The notes: generated by a model from the sequence alone, not told the origin. A DNA stretch of 64,000 nt from Leptothoe spongobia TAU-MAC 1115 (GCF_018739885.1 NZ_JADOES010000003.1:1-64000), one strand, 5' to 3'; positions 51,906 through 61,271 are shown, counted from the stretch's first letter. Program-made: numbers and translations.

Positions 51906-51989
51906 TTTGACATCGCATGGCGGCGGCTCAATATCATGTCCTCTAGACCTGGGAGATGATGGCAACATCTAATACGAAATCCTGACTAG

Positions 51990-52078
51990 TAGCGCCCGAT
52001 ATCGAGGGCACCCACAAGGGGATGCCCCTACGGAATTGTCCATTTTGAATCGGGGTTAAGGAATTCGGATTTGGTACA
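51990..52078 (-). repeat. Dispersed intergenic repeat, copy 3
   Basis: An inverted copy of the repeats at 20501 and 44895. Read on the minus strand it has CCGAATTCCTTAACCCCGAT, CAAAATGGACAATTCC and GTAGGGGCATCCCCTTGTGG. Confidence 0.75.
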
Positions 52079-52132
52079 ACACTTTTGGCAGAGCGGTCAT
52101 GCTTACAATCCAAACAAGCTCCATATGTCTTG

Positions 52133-52438
52133 TTAGCCAATAACCGCTTGTAGCCGTTTGCGAAATTCTCCTTTAGGATGACCACCTTTGACCTCGCCTA
52201 AAACCTTAAAGTCCCCTTCTGGTTCTTCACAGACAAGATACGTGGGCCAACCCATGTCTGCCTTGTCAGGGTATTGAGAAAGTAGCACCTGGCGATATTT
52301 TCGATAGGTGACCGTGTCCTGCATTTTGATATCCACAAATGTCAGACCCAGTTCATCCGCCACCTTTGCATCGTAAAAGGACATTTTGTGGCAGATACCG
52401 CAGTCTTCCGAGGAGAACTTTAGAACAGCTTTAGGCAT
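52133..52438 (-). CDS. Thioredoxin-fold protein
   Basis: 101 residues. The redox motif CGIC sits in FSSEDCGICHKMSFY, like CxxC thioredoxins. The cis-Pro region is MGWPTYLVCEEPEGDFKV. The usual WC of classical thioredoxin is missing. It is perhaps a specific reductase or oxidase in the cytosol. Confidence 0.8.
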   Translation of the reverse strand: MPKAVLKFSSEDCGICHKMSFYDAKVADELGLTFVDIKMQDTVTYRKYRQVLLSQYPDKADMGWPTYLVCEEPEGDFKVLGEVKGGHPKGEFRKRLQAVIG

Positions 52439-52509
52439 AACGGATTCCTATGGGACAAAACGTAGGGGGTAGTGCTTAAGAATTCAAAACTCAAACCTTT
52501 TCATTAATT

Positions 52510-54867
52510 CTAAAACCTTCCTGCTCCTTGCTCTCGCATAAACCGACCCAACACTGGCAAGACTGGACAAGGTTCCCCCTCCTGCAGATTATCGGGATTG
52601 CTCCAGGCAAAAGGAGCTTGTTTGGCGGCACTCATCCATAGCAGGCGTTTGGCACGGGTCATAGCAACGTAGAGCAGGCGAAATTCTTCAGCTTTTTTGA
52701 GGTCGTTGGCACGGTGCCAGGCATTAGAGATATCAGGGATGACCGTGTTGCCGTGAACATAGGCACGAATTTGGGCACGAGCGACGTCAGGAAGCGAAGC
52801 AGGGCCGAGAAATTCGGTTTGCGGTGGAATCCAGGATTCGCCAGGTATGAGTTTGGCGTGGAGAAAGGGAAGAAAGACAACATCCCAATCCAACCCTTTA
52901 GCTTTATGCATCGTGATGATGGTGAGCTGCCCTGGTCTTGTGTACTGGGCTTCGGCATCTTCTGCCTCAATGGCATCAAAGCGTTCAGCGCTGACGATTT
53001 CTTGGAGTGCGCCGATCATGGTGCTGAGGGTACTATCTTCTGAAGTCTGCTGGGCGATACGGGCGGCTAGCTTGTCAGCAGTGGCTAGTTCGCTTTGGTT
53101 ATAGCTGAGGGTGGTACCCAGAAAGGGAATCAGGTGATAAGGAGGGAGGTTGAATCTAGCTCTGAGTAGACTATTGCAGTAATGACGAGCACTCAGGGCG
53201 GATTCAGTCGTGAGGGGTGGATCGAGGGGGCCGGGATAGAGAAACTGTTCGGGATTGGTAGCAAGGGGGTTGAGGTCCTGCGTGGGGATGCGCTGGCGAT
53301 CGACAAGGACCCTCAATGCACTTTTGAGATAGTCGGGGGAATGGGGACGTTCAATAAACTGCAGGAGTCGCAGCATTTCCAGAGGCACTTGGGTATTGCG
53401 ATCGCGACTGCCCACATCATAAATTTTCAGCCCAGTGGTCTCGGCAAAATCAAACCCCAACCGGTCAGGAGCTTCTAAAATTTCTCTAAGAAATCGACCC
53501 TGACGGTTTTCCCTGACTAGGACCGCCAGGGTAGGTGGTTGGAGACGTTCACCCGATGGAGCGTTGTCTTGCGCTTGCTTCCATTCATCCATCAGGTCTC
53601 TTACCCGCTGACCAATATGTTTTACAGAAGCCGTAATGTCAGCGGGTTTGATCAGCTCTACCCCTTGCCCCAAGGGAGCTGGATTCGCATTGGGTTGTGG
53701 ATCATTAGGCGGGACCGGCAAAATGGCCTGGGCACGAAACGGAGGTTCTTGACTCGGGAATTGCTGGTTGACCCATTGCAGCAGGTAATTGGCCGCATCC
53801 ATAATTTTCTGGCTGCTGCGTCCGGCTTGAGCAATTGTGGCCAGATGATGGGGACGGTTGGCATCACAGAACTGATTAAAAAAGACCGGATCGGCAGGGG
53901 TAAACGTGGAGTTGATAGCCTGGTTGGGGTCGCCAACACGCACAAGATTCTCTCCCCTAACCCCTGCTGCCATCAGGGGTGACTCCTCCTCACCATCAGG
54001 ATGGGACAGAGGAGATGCAGCCAGTTTCTCCAATAACCGCGTCTGTAACGGCGATGAATCCTGTGCCTCATCCTCAAACACAGCAAAAATCTGGGTTTGC
54101 CAACGACGACAGATATCTGGATCGTCTAAGGCCTTCAGCGCCGCCAAGATCATGTCATCGTAATCAATCAGCCCTCGCTGGCTGAGCAATAGGCGGTACT
54201 GCTCATAGAGTCCAGCCGCGACCTCCAATAGCTGATAAATATTGGGTGGACCCTGTTGACCAATACCGCTCAGATCTGTCGGTCGCAGGCCAGAGCTTTT
54301 GGCTTCGTGGATAGCAGTATAAGCCAGGGCCGGGAGGACTTCGGTCCGCAGCACCGACTGTCGCCGTAGCCGCTCAGTTTCTTCTCCGTCAAAGCTCTGA
54401 CCTTCGACCAGACGGTGATATAGCTCTGGCTGATCATGAATCCAGGCTTCGACGGCTGTACGGATCAGGCGGTTGCCTTGGTTTGGGGAGACGAGGGTGG
54501 TGGTATCGAGGTTGATGCCAGAGACTTCAGGATTATGGGTGGCGATATTGAGAGCCAGTCCATGGAGGGTTTGGACCAGGAAGCTATTGTAGGGGAGCTT
54601 CAGATCTTTGAGATGTTGGCGGACTTTGACTTTCAGGTTAGCAGCTGCTGAACGAGTAAAGGTAACAAGGACGAGCTGTTTGCGAGCGTGGAGTTGGAAG
54701 TTGGCAATTGCGATCGCAGCCCCAGCCGCCATGCCCGTAGATTTCCCTGATCCTGGCACAGCAGATACCGCCAGTGGCCCACCACGCCAATCAGCCAGAC
54801 GACGTTGGCCAGGGCGCAGACTATCGCGCAATGTCTGCAATTGTGCAGTGCGATCAGGTATGGTCAT
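52510..54867 (-). CDS. UvrD/PcrA-like superfamily I helicase
   Basis: 785 residues. Walker A is AVSAVPGSGKSTGMAAG, motif II FAVFEDEAQDSSPLQ, motif III VRVGDPNQAINSTFTPAD, motif V TIITMHKAKGLDWDVVFLP and motif VI LLYVAMTRAKRLLW. It unwinds DNA with 3-prime to 5-prime polarity in family members and may take part in repair or RecF-type recombination. It is longer than typical PcrA and lacks any clear nuclease domain at the end. A divergent small membrane gene lies 155 bases upstream. Confidence 0.9.
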   Translation of the reverse strand: MTIPDRTAQLQTLRDSLRPGQRRLADWRGGPLAVSAVPGSGKSTGMAAGAAIAIANFQLHARKQLVLVTFTRSAAANLKVKVRQHLKDLKLPYNSFLVQTLHGLALNIATHNPEVSGINLDTTTLVSPNQGNRLIRTAVEAWIHDQPELYHRLVEGQSFDGEETERLRRQSVLRTEVLPALAYTAIHEAKSSGLRPTDLSGIGQQGPPNIYQLLEVAAGLYEQYRLLLSQRGLIDYDDMILAALKALDDPDICRRWQTQIFAVFEDEAQDSSPLQTRLLEKLAASPLSHPDGEEESPLMAAGVRGENLVRVGDPNQAINSTFTPADPVFFNQFCDANRPHHLATIAQAGRSSQKIMDAANYLLQWVNQQFPSQEPPFRAQAILPVPPNDPQPNANPAPLGQGVELIKPADITASVKHIGQRVRDLMDEWKQAQDNAPSGERLQPPTLAVLVRENRQGRFLREILEAPDRLGFDFAETTGLKIYDVGSRDRNTQVPLEMLRLLQFIERPHSPDYLKSALRVLVDRQRIPTQDLNPLATNPEQFLYPGPLDPPLTTESALSARHYCNSLLRARFNLPPYHLIPFLGTTLSYNQSELATADKLAARIAQQTSEDSTLSTMIGALQEIVSAERFDAIEAEDAEAQYTRPGQLTIITMHKAKGLDWDVVFLPFLHAKLIPGESWIPPQTEFLGPASLPDVARAQIRAYVHGNTVIPDISNAWHRANDLKKAEEFRLLYVAMTRAKRLLWMSAAKQAPFAWSNPDNLQEGEPCPVLPVLGRFMREQGAGRF

Positions 54868-55022
54868 TAATGCAGTTCAGAACCCTCCAGCCCATAGGTT
54901 ACTGCACTCTTTAGAGTAAATACCGCTGAATCCATATTACTGTTGCAGATTCAGACCAAGATTCCGCAACAGCTGACCTTTCCCCCTCTACAATTATGCC
55001 TAGACACCCTTAGGCGCTGACC

Positions 55023-55190
55023 ATGATGAATCTTTCCCAACGTATGATTGCTATCTTAGGCAGCGTTATGTTTGGCATGGGGTTACTATTTACCGCCATT
55101 AGTTTGATTCCCAATCGCGAGGTTTCTGGCGTAGCAGCGATACTAATGGGTGGCGGTGTGGGGCTGATTACGATGGCATCTAGGGAGTAG
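55023..55190 (+). CDS. Small two-helix membrane protein
   Basis: 55 residues, MMNLSQRMIAILGSVMFGMG continuing LLFTAISLIPNREVSGVAAI and ending in a Gly-rich helix and ASRE. Two helices. The next gene starts five bases after its stop on the same strand. Function unknown. Confidence 0.6.
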   Translation: MMNLSQRMIAILGSVMFGMGLLFTAISLIPNREVSGVAAILMGGGVGLITMASRE

Positions 55191-55194
55191 ACCA

Positions 55195-55479
55195 ATGAAT
55201 GGAAAACAGTTAAAACCTCGCCAGCCCACGGGGCAGAAGTCGCCCATGCAGAAGTCGCCGGTTAAAACTCAATACACTGACAATAGACGCTATGCCATTG
55301 GCAAAGGGATTGGTCTATGTTTTGTCGCGTTTATGCTGATTTTTTTTGCCAGTAATAATTCTGGACGGTTAATCGGCTCCTCAGAACCGATCATAGATTC
55401 TCATCCAGGGCAATTTGCCACCTATTTTTTCGCAGGTTTTGCCGGCATTTGCGGTCTAGACCTGATTCGCCGAAGTTAA
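55195..55479 (+). CDS. Small membrane protein
   Basis: 94 residues. A basic Pro/Gln/Lys-rich N-terminus (KPRQPTGQKSPMQKSPVK) is followed by two hydrophobic segments (GKGIGLCFVAFMLIFFASNN and FATYFFAGFAGICGLDLI). It is in an operon with the 55-residue protein. Function unknown. Confidence 0.6.
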   Translation: MNGKQLKPRQPTGQKSPMQKSPVKTQYTDNRRYAIGKGIGLCFVAFMLIFFASNNSGRLIGSSEPIIDSHPGQFATYFFAGFAGICGLDLIRRS

Positions 55480-55488
55480 TCAAAAATA

Positions 55489-55525
55489 GATGTTGGAGAG
55501 ACGTTCCATGGAACGTCTGTACATC
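55489..55525. terminator. Palindromic repeat between convergent genes
   Basis: A 20-bp perfect palindrome AGACGTTCCATGGAACGTCT (55499-55518) is flanked by GATGT/ACATC. It carries the same core as the 46-bp palindrome at 47171. It separates the small membrane operon from the converging YHYH gene. Confidence 0.6.
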
Positions 55526-55572
55526 CAGAATTTGGAAATTAATTGATTTTGATTCCTTAGAGTTTAATGACT

Positions 55573-56637
55573 TCAAAATGATCGATGTCTCGGTGGGGGA
55601 AAGGATGGACGCCCACCTGGGTGACGATTAGGTCTCCCCTGTGGTCTTCTATTGCCATTGTTGCCACCGCCTGCAAGCTGCCTTTGAAAACTCTCATCGG
55701 GAGTTCCTTGGACACAGCGAGGAATAAAGGGAAACATTTCGGTAATGTAATAGTGATAAATCCCGTCTGGATGTTCAGGAGTGACACCAAAGCGGCCGTT
55801 ACATTCGTCCAGGTCACCGAGACCAGCTATGTATTCAAAGTCTTGGACAAAGGTGCCATCATAGGGACCGCCAGGACCGTTGGGGCGCTGCCCCGTTTTG
55901 AGTCGATAGCTGCTTTGTAACTTGATGAGGCGACTAGTGGAGGAGTTGGCGTCCCTATAGCCGTATTGACCATAGATGGGAAAGCCATCAGCGGCGTATC
56001 CAACGAGGGTCATGGATGTGCCCTGGAGGAGTCCTATGGGGAGACCGTGATAGTGGTAGGAGCCAGTGGGCTGGACGTGGGCATTGTGCTGATCAAGGCC
56101 GAGATTGATATTGCCGGAGAGGGCGTCATAGTTCCAGCCAGAGCTGCGATCGCGGTTCCAATATTCAGCAGTGCCTGGCTCAAAAGGAACACCGTTGAGG
56201 GCGATGCCAAAAACAGGTCTGATGGGAGTGCTGTTGCCGGATAGCTGGGGTGTCAGGGTAACTCGGAAGAGATGATTTTGGGCGGAGATAGTATTGGGGT
56301 TACCTTGGTTGGGGAAGGTGCCTGGGGTGTGGTCTGGGATACCGTTGGCGTAGATGTAGCGATAGCCGTCGCGTTCTTCGAATCTGACTTGGTTGATTAG
56401 GTTGGTCTGACTGAGGCGGATGGTATCTGGTTGGGAGGGCTCCAGGACCATGGTTTGGAGGAGGGCCTGGGTGAAGTTGGGAATGGTGCTGGTGTGGTGT
56501 AGTGTGGTACCAAGCGTAGGTGATGGGTGCTCGTGCTCCGTTGAGTGGCTAATGTTATGAGCCAGGGTGCTATCTGCTATGCATCCTAGTAAAGCTAGGG
56601 AACATGCCAACTGCCAACCTAAGGTTACTGTTTTCAT
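55573..56637 (-). CDS. Secreted YHYH-domain protein
   Basis: 354 residues. An N-terminal signal peptide (VTLGWQLACSLALLGCIADS) is followed by the YHYH domain, marked by GSYHYHGLPIGLLQG, DGFPIYGQYGY, DECNGRFGVTPEHPDGIYHY. The C-terminus is a Pro/Arg/Gly-rich tail (NRRPQGRPNRHPGGRPSFP). Such proteins are extracytoplasmic and of unknown function; the His clusters could bind metal. Confidence 0.87.
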   Translation of the reverse strand: MKTVTLGWQLACSLALLGCIADSTLAHNISHSTEHEHPSPTLGTTLHHTSTIPNFTQALLQTMVLEPSQPDTIRLSQTNLINQVRFEERDGYRYIYANGIPDHTPGTFPNQGNPNTISAQNHLFRVTLTPQLSGNSTPIRPVFGIALNGVPFEPGTAEYWNRDRSSGWNYDALSGNINLGLDQHNAHVQPTGSYHYHGLPIGLLQGTSMTLVGYAADGFPIYGQYGYRDANSSTSRLIKLQSSYRLKTGQRPNGPGGPYDGTFVQDFEYIAGLGDLDECNGRFGVTPEHPDGIYHYYITEMFPFIPRCVQGTPDESFQRQLAGGGNNGNRRPQGRPNRHPGGRPSFPPPRHRSF

Positions 56638-56771
56638 GGAGCCACTCTCTTGATCTGTTGAGGTCTACTGGCTTCAATATTCCCGTCAGGATTCAAGACC
56701 ATACTCTGATGATGCAGACTATGGTCTGACAGCGTTGGTTCTTAGAGTCGAGTTTAGGAGTCTTGGTATGG

Positions 56772-56990
56772 TTAGAATGTGTTGTCTCGTAGGAGGATGC
56801 GATCGCGCCACTTTTGAGCCTTGGGACTATCCAAATCCATCAGCACATCGCAGATACTATTCGCCACCTTTGTATACTCAGAACGATTTTTCACGGCTGC
56901 ATCCAGAGCGATCAAGATATCAGTGGGACTATACTCCTTGATAACAGTCTTGAACATCGTTGTTAGGCTTTGCTGAGTTGTTATGGACAT
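56772..56990 (-). CDS. Small hypothetical protein
   Basis: 72 residues, helical: TMFKTVIKEYSPTDILIALD and AAVKNRSEYTKVANSICDVL. No motif is recognised. It may be a degraded or strain-specific gene at the edge of the mobile-element patch. Confidence 0.45.
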   Translation of the reverse strand: MSITTQQSLTTMFKTVIKEYSPTDILIALDAAVKNRSEYTKVANSICDVLMDLDSPKAQKWRDRILLRDNTF

Positions 56991-57328
56991 TGGTTAAATC
57001 TCCCAATTTTCCTTTTTATAGTCTGCCCTACGGTTGAGGCGTTTTCTCTGCTGCTATTTTCAGGACACTTAAACCGAGTATTAAAAACAAGGCCCCACGA
57101 CTGGAACCTCAGCGTGCCCAGTCATAGGGAAATGATTCGGTTATCGTAGTTTCTCTTAACAAAGTTGGCTGATATATGGATAGACAGGGTGATGATCCTG
57201 GGTAGAAGTTGAATGCTGTTTTACGATTGAAAACAGATGGAGTTCCTATGAAGTAGGTGGTCATAATTATTTGTAGGATGTGTTAGCGGTAGCGTAACGC
57301 ATCAATTCCTTGCCATATGGTGCTCACA
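56991..57328. other. Intergenic region
   Basis: No gene is seen. CCCTACGGTTGAGG at about 57029 recurs at about 59211 upstream of the IS110 gene. Confidence 0.35.
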
Positions 57329-57592
57329 TTAGTTCTCAGAGCTTGCTAAAGTGAAATCGACTTCATCATAGAGATCAGCAAAAGAGATTTCAAAAGGGGC
57401 ATTTTCCAACAACAACTGCTGATCGCTAGTGTCATATTCCCGAAAAGACCAGAGCTTCTCAGCTGTTTTCACATAGTGTTCGACCTGTTGTTTGTATTGG
57501 TTGATTAGTACATATTCTTGAAATGTGGCGATTGTTCGATAGGCATTGAATTTATCGCCATGGTCATAGTCTTGGATAGACCTGGATAACAC
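57329..57592 (-). pseudogene. C-terminal fragment of a Uma2-family (DUF820) endonuclease-like gene
   Basis: 87 residues: LSRSIQDYDHGDKFNAYRTI, TFQEYVLINQYKQQVEHYVK, and ISFADLYDEVDFTL. These are the last two thirds of the Uma2 fold, normally about 180-200 residues. The N-terminal strands that carry the first catalytic acidic residues are missing. Upstream the frame stays open (PSIIWHPDEV before LSRS) but runs into a RAYT relic on the other strand. Confidence 0.7.
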
Positions 57593-57601
57593 TTCATCAG
57601 G

Positions 57602-57658
57602 ATGCCAAATTATCGACGGCCTTATAATACTGGAGGAACTTACTTTATCACTCAGGGA
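57602..57658 (+). pseudogene. N-terminal relic of a REP-associated tyrosine transposase (RAYT)
   Basis: Eighteen codons read MPNYRRPYNTGGTYFITQ, the hallmark N-terminus of RAYT (Y1 transposase) proteins, then a glycine and a stop. The rest of the gene is gone. A GGTGCGTTGCAACGCA hairpin about 30 bases on is the sort of palindrome these transposases mobilise. Confidence 0.6.
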
Positions 57659-57769
57659 TAAAAACTCTGGTTAACGGCTGTAGATGGTGCGTTGCAACGC
57701 AGTCATGGAAAAAGTCAAGTAAAGGCGAAACAAACTTTTGTGAGTCCTACGAGACATCACAATTTACGA

Positions 57770-58063
57770 TATGCTAACGCATAATCAGTGTTCTCAAACA
57801 TAGACTCTTCATTCACGTATTAATGGGGTACCCGTGCAACAACCAGTCATTCGTAGTCATTGTCGTAACAATGCCACCTATTCCTTATTCGCTGTCATGA
57901 GGAGCTGCGCCGCCGACACCCTAACGTTGTCGTCATTAAAACGCGAACCTGCGTAAACTACGCGGTCACAGCCGAGAAAATAGTCGTCTAGTTCACCCGC
58001 AACGCTGATGATGAGTCAAAGAGAGTAGTCCTCCTCAGAGAACACTTCACTCTACCAACGTTC
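57770..58063 (-). other. Non-coding 3-prime region of the IS110 element
   Basis: About 290 bases downstream of the transposase (minus strand) have no frame. In the IS1111 branch of IS110 elements the long non-coding end encodes the bridge RNA that pairs with donor and target DNA. This is a candidate for such an RNA, but the element ends are not identified. Confidence 0.35.
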
Positions 58064-59125
58064 TCAGGCCACTGCCTCAACCTCCTCAATCTGGTATAAA
58101 ACTTGATCGCGAAATGCGGCTCGTATGCGTCCAATTAATTTGCGAACCACTGCCACAATCACTCGTTTACTCCCTCGACGTCCCTTGAGCTGTTCGTAGT
58201 AGGCGCTTAACGAGCCATCCTCACGAATCGCTCGCCACGCTACCTCTATCAAAATACTACGCACTTGTCGATTGCCCTGTTTGGTGATACTCCCTCGTCG
58301 CGTATTCTCTCCACTGGAATACTCTGCAGGTGTCAGTCCAATGTAACTGAACAACTGACGCTCGTTGGCAAATTGAGATAAATCTCCTAATTCATTGGCC
58401 AGGATTCGAGCACTAATAAACCCAACTCCCGGTACTGAACGATATGTCTCCTCATAGGGGTCACTTGCCGCTTGTTCCTTTAATTGAGCTTCTAACTGCT
58501 TAATCTCCTCATCCAATGTCTTCCAGACCTGATGATGACTCATTACGGTACAACAAAACGCCTCACTATGACTCTCCTCCAACAAGTCTTTCACCAACTT
58601 ATGGCTCATCCGACGACGGTCGTCCGCACTAATCAGACCAAACTGATGCGCTTTCATTCGAATACAGTTTTGGGTTTGGGTGCGCTGATAGACCAGTTGA
58701 CTTCGCGTGCGACTGAGCAATCGAGCCGATTCTTGGGACTCCGTCGGAATTCGTATCCCTCTCAATCGACCTGCTTCTAGTTGTTCTGCTATCTTACGAG
58801 CATCTCGTTTATCTGTTTTTACCCGATTGTTGGCGGCTACTTCTATCGCAGCAGCGTGAACAACAATATTGGTTATTCCCTGGCTCATTAACTCTCGATG
58901 TAATCCAAATCCTGAAAATCCTGCTTCATAGGCACTATAAATCTCTGCTCCTGGAAAAAACTTATGAAGTTGTTGCCCCAATTTCTTAGGCTCGGCTACT
59001 GTGGTCCATCGCTTCTCCTCCCTTTGATTAACTCGAGTCACAACGGCATAGGTCCGTTTATGAACATCTATACCGACATAAACTGATTGACCGGTATATG
59101 ATTGGAGTTGTGTGGTGGGGTTCAT
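58064..59125 (-). CDS. IS110-family transposase
   Basis: 353 residues. The RuvC-like DEDD domain comes first: YVGIDVHKRTYAVV, YEAGFSGFG, NRVKTDKRDARKIAEQL. A helical spacer follows, and then the transposase_20 domain with SVPGVGFISARILANELG, FSYIGLTPAEYSSGENTRRG (conserved Ser) and GSITKQGNRQVRSIL. It cuts and joins circular-intermediate DNA guided by a bridge RNA. It appears intact. No direct repeats are visible, as expected for this family. Confidence 0.92.
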   Translation of the reverse strand: MNPTTQLQSYTGQSVYVGIDVHKRTYAVVTRVNQREEKRWTTVAEPKKLGQQLHKFFPGAEIYSAYEAGFSGFGLHRELMSQGITNIVVHAAAIEVAANNRVKTDKRDARKIAEQLEAGRLRGIRIPTESQESARLLSRTRSQLVYQRTQTQNCIRMKAHQFGLISADDRRRMSHKLVKDLLEESHSEAFCCTVMSHHQVWKTLDEEIKQLEAQLKEQAASDPYEETYRSVPGVGFISARILANELGDLSQFANERQLFSYIGLTPAEYSSGENTRRGSITKQGNRQVRSILIEVAWRAIREDGSLSAYYEQLKGRRGSKRVIVAVVRKLIGRIRAAFRDQVLYQIEEVEAVA

Positions 59126-59233
59126 GCAAGTCGTCCTCGCTTGATGATTTTTGTGTAATTCAAGCTTACGGGTTGTTTAGCTCACCGCACTTCCTTTTTC
59201 ATCATAGGGACACCCTACGGTTGAGGGAGCTGC

Positions 59234-59470
59234 TTATGATTGTTCAACATGATAGGCCGTAATGGCAATTGTTTCATCAGGGCTATAAATTGATTCAACA
59301 CGCCGATACTTATCATGTCGCCACCATATTTTGATGCGTTTACCCTTAGCAGGTGCGCTGCCTAAGCGCTGATAACCAGCATCAGTGAGAAGTTTCTCAA
59401 ATTGTTCGACTGGCAGTGTCTTTTTAGTGATTTGATCAATACCATCCAACTTATGTTTATCGAGGGTCAT
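59234..59470 (-). CDS. Small orphan protein (second gene of an overlapping pair)
   Basis: 78 residues: LDGIDQITKKTLPVEQFEKL and GKRIKIWWRHDKYRRVESIY. It overlaps the end of the upstream gene by 14 bases, implying coupled translation. No family is recognised. The sizes and coupling resemble toxin-antitoxin pairs, but nothing else supports that. Confidence 0.5.
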   Translation of the reverse strand: MTLDKHKLDGIDQITKKTLPVEQFEKLLTDAGYQRLGSAPAKGKRIKIWWRHDKYRRVESIYSPDETIAITAYHVEQS

Positions 59471-59705
59471 AGCTGTCCTGATAGGTGCTATAGATTCGAT
59501 AACCTGGAAGGATTAGGGCTATACCAATACTGCTGTGAATTGTGCCTGAATAATTTTCTTCCGGTTGACTTCCGCCAATCCGCAGTTTGATAGGACCTAC
59601 CCAGACATACAGTCCAGGGATTAAAGCATCTAGACTGTAAGCAATAGCTTTCAGCGCATTGGTTTGTGAATTAGGTACTTGTTGCTCGTCTTGAAGAGAG
59701 GTCAT
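59457..59705 (-). CDS. Small orphan protein (first gene of an overlapping pair)
   Basis: 82 residues: LKAIAYSLDALIPGLYVWVG PIKLRIGG and GIALILPGYRIYSTYQDSYD. No known domain. It is coupled to the gene at 59234. Confidence 0.5.
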   Translation of the reverse strand: MTSLQDEQQVPNSQTNALKAIAYSLDALIPGLYVWVGPIKLRIGGSQPEENYSGTIHSSIGIALILPGYRIYSTYQDSYDPR

Positions 59706-59756
59706 TTCAAGGTCCTACCAGTTATCACTTAAGTGTAGACGATTAGGCTATATCAA

Positions 59757-61241
59757 CTATTCTCGATCCTTAAAAATTGAGGAGCACCGACAATTATCGC
59801 AGTGACCGCATTGCATGCCTTTTGCTTCTACTTCACAGCCAAACTGGACTAAAAGCTTTTGCCAACGGCACTTTCGACTAAAGAGATACTGCTTTATTTC
59901 TTTTACATTATCGAAAGTCTCACCAGACTTCTCTGCCTGCCCCACCTGTAACTGATAGTGAAACGGATCCTGCCAAATCAGTCGGCCCTGACTGTGCAAT
60001 AACGCTAACGCCGTAGCCGCTTTCCCATCTCGCTTCAACACCTCATCAATATTGCCAGCCGCAGGCTGCGACTTCACCAACCGCTTCGCCTCCCGCTGCA
60101 GCTTCCGCTCACTCTCCGCAAAAAACTTCCAACGCTGCTTATCATCCGAATCTAGCCACCCCGTCGGCTCACTCACCAGCGTCAGTGCATCTGCCGGTTT
60201 TCCATCCCGTCCCCCACGCCCAATCTCCTGCACATATTCACTCAACGTACTCGGCGCGTGATAATGGCATACCCATCTCACCGTCGGATGATTGATCCCC
60301 ATCCCAAACGCACTTGTACACACCACAAATTGACAACGCCCCTCTAACCACTCAGTCTCAATCCGCCGCCGTTCTGTACTTGCTAGCCCAGCATGATATG
60401 CCGCCACTGAAAATCCCTTAGGTTTTAACCAGTGCGTCAAGTCCTCTGCCGTCCGTCGTGTACGCACATAAATCAATCCCGCCTGCCCAGGATGTGACTT
60501 CACAAAGTTCAGCATCGCTCTTCTCCGACCACGCGGTGTCCATACCACGTTTACAGCTAGATGTAGATTATCCCGATAGGGACTTAGCTTCACCTCTTGA
60601 GGTTGTTGTAACCGCAACACATCGCAGATAGTTTTCTGAGCCACCGGATTAGCCGTCGCCGTAAACGCAGCAATCGGTAGTTGAGTGCCCGTAGGTTTGT
60701 GCTCTAGCAACGTTGGCCTCACAGCCCCCAAGCGTCGATAGGTAGGCCGAAACGTATCTCCCCACTGGACAAGACAATGAGCTTCATCCAAAATCAGACC
60801 GTTGATCATTACTTGAGGCTGACAAAGAGTGTCCCAAACTTTTCTACTCAGAAGAGTCTCCGGCGAGAGATATAAAAGCCTTAACTTGTTGTGCTGAATC
60901 TGTTGCAGAATCTTCTTTTTCTCATAAGAGGCCAGCGCACTGTGAATTCTCTCTGCTGCCAACTGTCGCTGCTTTAGTTCTTGTACCTGATCTTCCATGA
61001 GTGCCACTAGCGGAGAGATCACTAGCGTGAGTCCTTTTTGCAACAGAGCTGGTAACTGGAAACAGATGGATTTCCCCCCACCAGTCGGCATCACGATCAG
61101 AGCATCTTGTTTTGACAGCAATGTCCGAATCACATCGTCCTGCGGTGGGCGAAAGCTGTCGTAACCCCAGATTTGTTTAAAGCGAGCCTCTACCTGCTGC
61201 CATGGCATTGTGGAAATCATTATGCACCCTAAGATTTGCAC
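59757..61241 (-). CDS. RecQ-family ATP-dependent DNA helicase (short form)
   Basis: 494 residues. Helicase motifs are FRPPQDDVIRTLLSKQDALI, MPTGGGKSICFQLPA (Walker A), LILDEAHCLVQWG (DEAH), FTATANP, AAYHAGLASTERR, FGMGINHPTVRWVCHY and QEIGRGGRDGKPADAL. The C-terminus has a cysteine cluster (SRKCRWQKLLVQFGCEVEAK, then CGHCDNC), the RecQ zinc-binding element, but no HRDC domain. The likely start is MPWQQVEARF, twelve codons after the first possible Met. It unwinds recombination intermediates. Confidence 0.9.
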   Translation of the reverse strand: MQILGCIMISTMPWQQVEARFKQIWGYDSFRPPQDDVIRTLLSKQDALIVMPTGGGKSICFQLPALLQKGLTLVISPLVALMEDQVQELKQRQLAAERIHSALASYEKKKILQQIQHNKLRLLYLSPETLLSRKVWDTLCQPQVMINGLILDEAHCLVQWGDTFRPTYRRLGAVRPTLLEHKPTGTQLPIAAFTATANPVAQKTICDVLRLQQPQEVKLSPYRDNLHLAVNVVWTPRGRRRAMLNFVKSHPGQAGLIYVRTRRTAEDLTHWLKPKGFSVAAYHAGLASTERRRIETEWLEGRCQFVVCTSAFGMGINHPTVRWVCHYHAPSTLSEYVQEIGRGGRDGKPADALTLVSEPTGWLDSDDKQRWKFFAESERKLQREAKRLVKSQPAAGNIDEVLKRDGKAATALALLHSQGRLIWQDPFHYQLQVGQAEKSGETFDNVKEIKQYLFSRKCRWQKLLVQFGCEVEAKGMQCGHCDNCRCSSIFKDRE

Positions 61242-61271
61242 CTAGGATTCCCTCTGCCAAAGGCCAGTACG

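Noticed and set aside
57029..59225. CCCTACGGTTGAGG present on both sides of the IS110 region, possibly a target duplication
   Set aside because: The 14-base match lies far from the transposase on one side, beyond the Uma2 and RAYT remnants, and IS110 elements do not make long target duplications.
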